From Acidimicrobiia bacterium (GTDB lineage Bacteria > Actinomycetota > Acidimicrobiia > Spongiisociales > JAHEDJ01), in assembly GCA_035471805.1 (NCBI GenBank), contig DATIPS010000029.1, positions 1 through 64,000 of the forward strand: a stretch of DNA of 64,000 nt, written 5' to 3'. Under the pieces are notes generated by a model. The model did not search any database. It saw only the letters and a list, made by a program, of their open reading frames with translations, and was not told where the DNA came from. Shown piece by piece: positions 60,229 through 64,000 of the stretch. The translations under genes were made by a program, and so were the position numbers. Positions within the stretch are counted from its first letter, which is position 1. Each line of letters starts with the position of its first letter.

Positions 60229-60693
60229 TCACACTCCGCCGGCGAAACCGTGCCCCTTCCATGCCTCGAACACCACGATGGCCACCGCGTTCGACAAGTT
60301 GAGGCTGCGGGAACGGGGCAACATCGGGATTCTCACTCGGCGGTCCAGCAGCCGGGACTCGAGCACGGTGTCCGGCAGTCCGTCGGACTCAGGGCCGAAC
60401 AGCAACGCATCGCCCGGCCGGTAATCCACTTCCGAATAACGCCCTTCCCCGTCGCGAGTGAAGGCGATCACCCGTGCAGGAGCCACGGATTCGACGAAGT
60501 CCTCCAGTGAGGCGTGTTCCCGCACGTCCGCCCATTCCCTGTAGTCGAGACCGGCGCGCCGGAGCCTCGTGTCGTCCAGGTCGAAGCCCAGTGGATGTAT
60601 CAGGTGGAGCCGTGTACCGGTGTTGGCGCACAGGCGCATGATGTTGCCGGTGTTCGGCGGGATCTCAGGCCGGAAGAGGACAACTTCGAACAT
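60229..60693 (-). CDS. trmL: tRNA (cytidine/uridine-34-2'-O)-methyltransferase
   Basis: SPOUT methyltransferase of 154 aa that methylates the ribose of wobble nucleotide 34 in some leucine tRNAs, with SAM. The start MFEVVLFRPEIPPNTGNIMR, then LIHPLGFDLDD and LLFGPESDGLP, and RSLNLSNAVAIVVFEAW are the full TrmL motif set. Length is standard. It lies 2 bp downstream of nucS and is co-transcribed with it. Confidence 0.93.
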   Translation of the reverse strand: MFEVVLFRPEIPPNTGNIMRLCANTGTRLHLIHPLGFDLDDTRLRRAGLDYREWADVREHASLEDFVESVAPARVIAFTRDGEGRYSEVDYRPGDALLFGPESDGLPDTVLESRLLDRRVRIPMLPRSRSLNLSNAVAIVVFEAWKGHGFAGGV

Positions 60694-60695
60694 GG

Positions 60696-61355
60696 TCAGA
60701 AGAGACGGAGCGTGTTCGATTCGGCTCCCCGCAACTCGTCGAAATCTACTTCGATGCAGGTTATCCGACGCGCTTCCGCCAGAACCTTGGCCTGCGGCGT
60801 GATCGACTGCGCGGCGAAGATCCCTCTCACGGGAGACAACCGGGCGTCGAGGTTGAGGCGCTCCAGGTAGCGAGCCAGCTGTTCGACTCCGTCGATTTCA
60901 CCGCGACGCTTGATCTCGACGGCAACGGTCCCGCCGGCGGCGTCCGAGCAAAGCAGGTCGACCGGACCGATATCCGTGAAGTACTCGCGCCGGATCAGCT
61001 CCAGGCCCTCCTCCAATACACCCGGTTGGTCCGCCAGCAACTCCTGGAGATGCGCCTCGACTCCGTCCTTCTGCAGACCCGGGTCTTCACCCAGTTCCAT
61101 CGTCGCGTCGGAGAGGATCTCCTCGAATCGGATTGTGAGACGTTCCCCTTTCGGGTTCGTGACGACCCACTCGTCGATGCGCTCCTCGAGGTAGTTGGGA
61201 GCATTCATCCAGTTGAGGGGTTTGTATGCCCCGCCGTCGGCGTGCACCGCAACGCACCCGTCGGCCTTGACCATTATGAGACGGATGGCCGGCGGCAGGT
61301 GTGCGTTGAGCCGCCCCTCATAATCAACACTGCATCTGGCCACGACCAATCTCAC
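60696..61355 (-). CDS. nucS: Mismatch-specific endonuclease NucS/EndoMS
   Basis: Endonuclease of 219 aa that gives actinobacteria and archaea a MutS/MutL-free mismatch repair by cutting both strands at mismatches. Marks: [33 protein letters not shown] (DNA-binding domain), and the RecB-like catalytic region [20 protein letters not shown] with Asp, Glu and Lys. The C-terminus ends in LRLF, close to the tail used by such enzymes to bind the sliding clamp. Start is GTG 61355; longer upstream frame is antisense to other genes. Confidence 0.93.
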   Translation of the reverse strand: MRLVVARCSVDYEGRLNAHLPPAIRLIMVKADGCVAVHADGGAYKPLNWMNAPNYLEERIDEWVVTNPKGERLTIRFEEILSDATMELGEDPGLQKDGVEAHLQELLADQPGVLEEGLELIRREYFTDIGPVDLLCSDAAGGTVAVEIKRRGEIDGVEQLARYLERLNLDARLSPVRGIFAAQSITPQAKVLAEARRITCIEVDFDELRGAESNTLRLF

Positions 61356-61427
61356 GGCCGCGAGCGTAGCCAGTCGTGAGCAATTCGTCGGCGGCCGGCG
61401 GGAGCCAACCCTGATATCTTCTCCCCC

Positions 61428-61865
61428 ATGCACGACACGGCTGCCAAATACCTCTCCGCGCTTCACACCCTCCTCTATCGCACAACCGGGGGAAGGGTCG
61501 GCCGGCGGCTCGTCGACAACGACATGCTCCTGCTGACCACGAGGGGCCACTCGACCGGCAAGGCCCACACGGTTCCGTTGCTGTACCTCGAGAACGGCAC
61601 TTCGCTGGTTGTAATCGCATCCTGGGGAGGGAGACCCAACCATCCCCACTGGTACCGGAACCTCCTCCATACTCCGGAGGCAGTGGTCCGACTTCCGGGC
61701 CGTTCGTTTCAGGTGATTGCCAGGACCGCCTCGTCGGAAGAGAGACGGAGCTGGTGGCCCAGAATCGTCGAGGCGTACGACGGCTATGAGACTTATCAAG
61801 CGCGGACCGGCCGTGAGATTCCGGTCGTGTTCCTGGAAGAGGCTGGGCGCCGCCGACCGCTCTGA
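61428..61865 (+). CDS. Ddn-like F420/flavin-dependent oxidoreductase (DUF385), second copy
   Basis: Protein of 145 aa, same family as the product of 45280 but diverged: [20 protein letters not shown] replaces TTGRKTGEPRTTPLL, and [14 protein letters not shown] replaces the GAGNHPAWALNL motif. Probably reduces small organic compounds using F420H2 or flavin. It is divergent from nucS with 72 bp between. Confidence 0.87.
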   Translation: MHDTAAKYLSALHTLLYRTTGGRVGRRLVDNDMLLLTTRGHSTGKAHTVPLLYLENGTSLVVIASWGGRPNHPHWYRNLLHTPEAVVRLPGRSFQVIARTASSEERRSWWPRIVEAYDGYETYQARTGREIPVVFLEEAGRRRPL

Positions 61866-61914
61866 TCGGCTCTGATCCGTCCCGCGGCCCCGAACGGTCA
61901 CCTCGACCGGTGAG

Positions 61915-61956
61915 ATTCTCTCCCGAGTAGAGACATCTCTCGATTCGCGGGAGAAT
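61915..61956 (+). promoter_or_regulatory. Inverted repeat in the leader of the ABC gene
   Basis: ATTCTCTCCCG (61915-61925) pairs with CGGGAGAAT (61948-61956), leaving a two-nucleotide bulge, and encloses AGAGACATCTCT, itself palindromic. It lies 24 bp before the GTG start of the ABC ATPase gene. It could be an operator or mRNA hairpin. Confidence 0.4.
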
Positions 61957-61980
61957 GAGCAGGACGAAAGAGGTAGATCT

Positions 61981-62718
61981 GTGACAACAATCACTTCGGC
62001 TGCGGCGTCGGCGCGCCGCGTAACCAAGATCTTCGGTGAGGGCGAGACGGCAGTCAGAGCCCTCGACAACGTCGACGTCGCTTTCGAGAAGGGGCGCTTC
62101 ACCGCGATCATGGGGCCATCCGGATCGGGAAAGTCAACCCTTCTCCACTGCATGGCCGGACTCGACCGGGTCTCGGAGGGCAAGGTCTTCATAGGCGATG
62201 TCGATCTCACGGACCTGGCCGACAAACCCCTGACGCGGCTCCGGCGCGACAAGGTGGGCTTCGTGTTCCAGGCGTTCAATCTGGTGCCGACGTTGAACGC
62301 GAGCGAGAACATCACGCTCCCGATGGACATAGCCGGCCGCAAGCCGGACCCGGAGTGGCTCGACCACATAATCGACATCCTCTCTCTCGGCGACCGCCTG
62401 TCCCACAAGCCGTCCGAACTGTCCGGCGGCCAGCAGCAACGCGTCGCGGCTGCCAGAGCACTCGCCAGTCGCCCGGAAATCATCTTCGCCGACGAACCCT
62501 CCGGCAACCTCGATTCGAGATCCGGGACTCAACTGCTCGAGTTCATGAAGCAAGCCGTGCAGGATTACGGTCAGACGATCGTGATGGTCACGCACGACCC
62601 GCTGGCCGCAGCACACTCAGACCGTGTTGTCTTCCTGGAGGACGGCCGTATCGCGGGGGACATGTACGACCCGAACGCCGAGCGGATCCTGGATCGCATC
62701 AAGACGCTGGAAGGCTGA
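61981..62718 (+). CDS. MacB/LolD-type ABC transporter ATPase
   Basis: ATPase of 245 aa with Walker [11 protein letters not shown]-loop [12 protein letters not shown], signature ELSGGQQQR, Walker [13 protein letters not shown] and switch His in MVTHDPL. The FQxFNLxPxL sequence is characteristic of the MacB/LolD family. GTG 61981 has an AAGAGG site upstream. Pairs with the FtsX-type permease encoded 3 bp later. Confidence 0.92.
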   Translation: MTTITSAAASARRVTKIFGEGETAVRALDNVDVAFEKGRFTAIMGPSGSGKSTLLHCMAGLDRVSEGKVFIGDVDLTDLADKPLTRLRRDKVGFVFQAFNLVPTLNASENITLPMDIAGRKPDPEWLDHIIDILSLGDRLSHKPSELSGGQQQRVAAARALASRPEIIFADEPSGNLDSRSGTQLLEFMKQAVQDYGQTIVMVTHDPLAAAHSDRVVFLEDGRIAGDMYDPNAERILDRIKTLEG

Positions 62719-62721
62719 GGG

Positions 62722-64000
62722 ATGCTCCGGGCGGCCCTCAAGAGCATCTGGGCTCACAAGATCAGATCGGGGCTCCTTTCGCTGGCGATCCTGGCCGGGG
62801 TGAGCTTCGTTGTCGCAGCCTTCGTGTTCACAGACACGATCGGCGAGGCTTTCGACGATCTCTTCTCGGAGGCCTTCTCGGCCACCGACATCCAGGTGAG
62901 GCGGGAGGTCGACCCCGACCTGAGCTTCGGGCTGCCCGAGCGGATGCCGGAGGACCTTGTCGAGCAAGTGAGCAAGGTCCAAGGCGTCGACGGCGCCTGG
63001 GGAACGGTGTTGTCACCGTACGGTCAGATCCTCGATGCACAGGGCGACCTGCTCCCGACTGCCGGGCCCCCCACCTTCGTGACTTCGTGGTCGGGCGGCC
63101 CTTCCCAGTTCACCATTCGCGACGGCCGTCCTCCGACGGGCGCGTCGGAGTTGATGCTCGACGTTGGCACGATCGAACGTGCCGGCTTTGCAGTTGGAGA
63201 CACGGTGGAAATGCTCATCGGGGGACCAAAGCAGAGCTTCACGCTCGTGGGAAGCCTCGGTTTCGGCGAGGCCGACAATCTGCTGGGAACCAGTTGGGCC
63301 CTGTTCGACCTCGAGACCGCTCAGCAGTTGCTCGACGCCGCCGGTCAGGTCGATGCGATCGAGATAACGATCGAGCCGGCCGGCGACCTGGATTCCGTGA
63401 TCGCCGCGGTGGATGCGGTGCTGCCGCCGGGAATCGAGGCGGTGAGCTCCCAGAGTGTCGCCGAGGAGCAGACGGCGCAGGTCAAAGAGGGCCTGGGATT
63501 CCTGAACACACTGCTCCTCGCCTTCGCCGGCATCTCTCTCTTCGTGGGTGTATTCGTCATCTACAACGCCTTCAGGATCGTTGTCGCCCAGAGAACACGG
63601 GAGCTGGGTCTCCTGCGCGCGATCGGTGCAACCCGCGGGCAGGTGACTTCATCGGTTCTATTCGAGTCCGCGGTCACCGGACTCATAGCCTCTCTGTTCG
63701 GAGTCGGCGCAGGCGTGGTGCTGGCGATGGCGATGCAGGTACTGATCGAGGTGGCCTTCGGGGGCGACCTACCCTCGGGCGGCCTGCAGCTGCAGGTGCG
63801 AACCGTGCTCGTGGCTCTGGCTACCGGGCTCACCGTCACCATGATCTCAGCACTCTTGCCGGCAGTCCGCGCCTCGCGCATCTCCCCCATGGCGGCGTTG
63901 CGTGAAGTGCCGACCGCCGGCACCAGAAAGTCCTGGCGCAATCGGGTGATCGGCGGAACGCCCATCGCCCTGCTTGGTGCGGCGGCGATTGCAGGCGGGT
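62722..64000 (+). CDS. FtsX/MacB-type ABC permease (partial, runs off the window)
   Basis: First 426 codons of a permease continuing past the window end with no stop. The N-terminal helix follows MLRAALKSIWAHKIRSGLLS, then a large extracytoplasmic MacB-PCD domain (about residues 45-255), then helices from TLLLAFAGISLFVGVFVIYN; RTRELGLLRAIGATRGQV and the later ALLPAVRASRISPMAALR are the FtsX-domain signatures. Likely an efflux or lipoprotein-type transporter with the ATPase encoded upstream. Confidence 0.9.
   Translation, partial: MLRAALKSIWAHKIRSGLLSLAILAGVSFVVAAFVFTDTIGEAFDDLFSEAFSATDIQVRREVDPDLSFGLPERMPEDLVEQVSKVQGVDGAWGTVLSPYGQILDAQGDLLPTAGPPTFVTSWSGGPSQFTIRDGRPPTGASELMLDVGTIERAGFAVGDTVEMLIGGPKQSFTLVGSLGFGEADNLLGTSWALFDLETAQQLLDAAGQVDAIEITIEPAGDLDSVIAAVDAVLPPGIEAVSSQSVAEEQTAQVKEGLGFLNTLLLAFAGISLFVGVFVIYNAFRIVVAQRTRELGLLRAIGATRGQVTSSVLFESAVTGLIASLFGVGAGVVLAMAMQVLIEVAFGGDLPSGGLQLQVRTVLVALATGLTVTMISALLPAVRASRISPMAALREVPTAGTRKSWRNRVIGGTPIALLGAAAIAGG

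Noticed and set aside
60696-62507. Extension of the nucS frame to 603 codons
   Set aside because: The part beyond 61355 is antisense to the Ddn-like and ABC ATPase genes. NucS is normally about 220 aa and its conserved N-terminus starts at 61355.
1-64000. tRNA, rRNA or other structural RNA genes, insertion sequences, prophage
   Set aside because: I looked for T-loop-like GGTTCGA motifs in intergenic regions, transposase or integrase-like proteins and phage genes on both strands and found none that hold up.

Overview
The window is a 64 kb chromosomal stretch of a GC-rich bacterium, almost certainly an actinobacterium (Actinomycetota). The clues are a WhiB-type Fe-S regulator (55669-55947), a NucS/EndoMS mismatch endonuclease (60696-61355), two Ddn/F420-type (DUF385) oxidoreductases, an LppM-like lipoprotein, frequent GTG/TTG starts and many 1-4 bp stop/start overlaps. 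Placing it in a deep lineage such as Acidimicrobiia is inference. About 60 protein genes are packed on both strands. I found no rRNA, tRNA, transposase, phage gene or CRISPR array, so this looks like core and light-accessory chromosome rather than an island.

Layout. 0-12.8 kb: LppM-like lipoprotein, two unknowns, HrpB and DEAD-box helicases, an MFS carrier divergent from a zinc alcohol dehydrogenase, TypA/BipA, then cupin, nitrilase and SDR genes. 12.9-20.3 kb: a two-gene heterodimeric ABC exporter, GNAT acetyltransferase, SlyD-like FKBP coupled to an RRM protein, and an oligopeptide-type permease pair without its other subunits. 20.3-25.3 kb: HSL-type hydrolase overlapping a LysE exporter tail to tail, a PQ-loop membrane protein coupled to an aminotransferase, MOSC protein and SpoU methyltransferase. 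25.3-32.3 kb: methionine and one-carbon region, with a SAM-I riboswitch before full-length metH, a bacterial eRF1-like (baeRF) protein, metZ and a MetF-like reductase. 32.4-40.2 kb: CtpA protease, MsrA, YbaK, SixA, MscS channel, DUF2461 and a LiaF-like protein. 40.3-45.3 kb: complete BMP-type nucleoside ABC importer. 45.3-52.4 kb: Ddn-like enzyme, glutamate dehydrogenase, PPK2, hemerythrin-like protein, CapA-type phosphoesterase with SLH-like repeats, and tryptophanase. 52.4-64 kb: DevR-like regulator, a TetR regulator with matching operators at its own gene and at an acyl-CoA dehydrogenase gene, WhiB divergent from fetAB, MFS, M20 peptidase, the nucS-trmL operon, and a MacB-type ABC system cut by the window end.

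The most unusual signal is a family of eight intergenic palindromes. Each has 17-bp arms around a loop of exactly 17 nt with a conserved ACGCGC core (51 bp in total). They lie at 16476, 17005, 24336, 33828, 33889, 55601, 60108 and 60169. Two pairs are tandem doublets with exactly the same 61-bp period. No gene in the window explains them. They are the best candidate for something undescribed here. Second are the paired TetR palindromes (GYTACC-N4-GGTAAC), which give a testable regulon.
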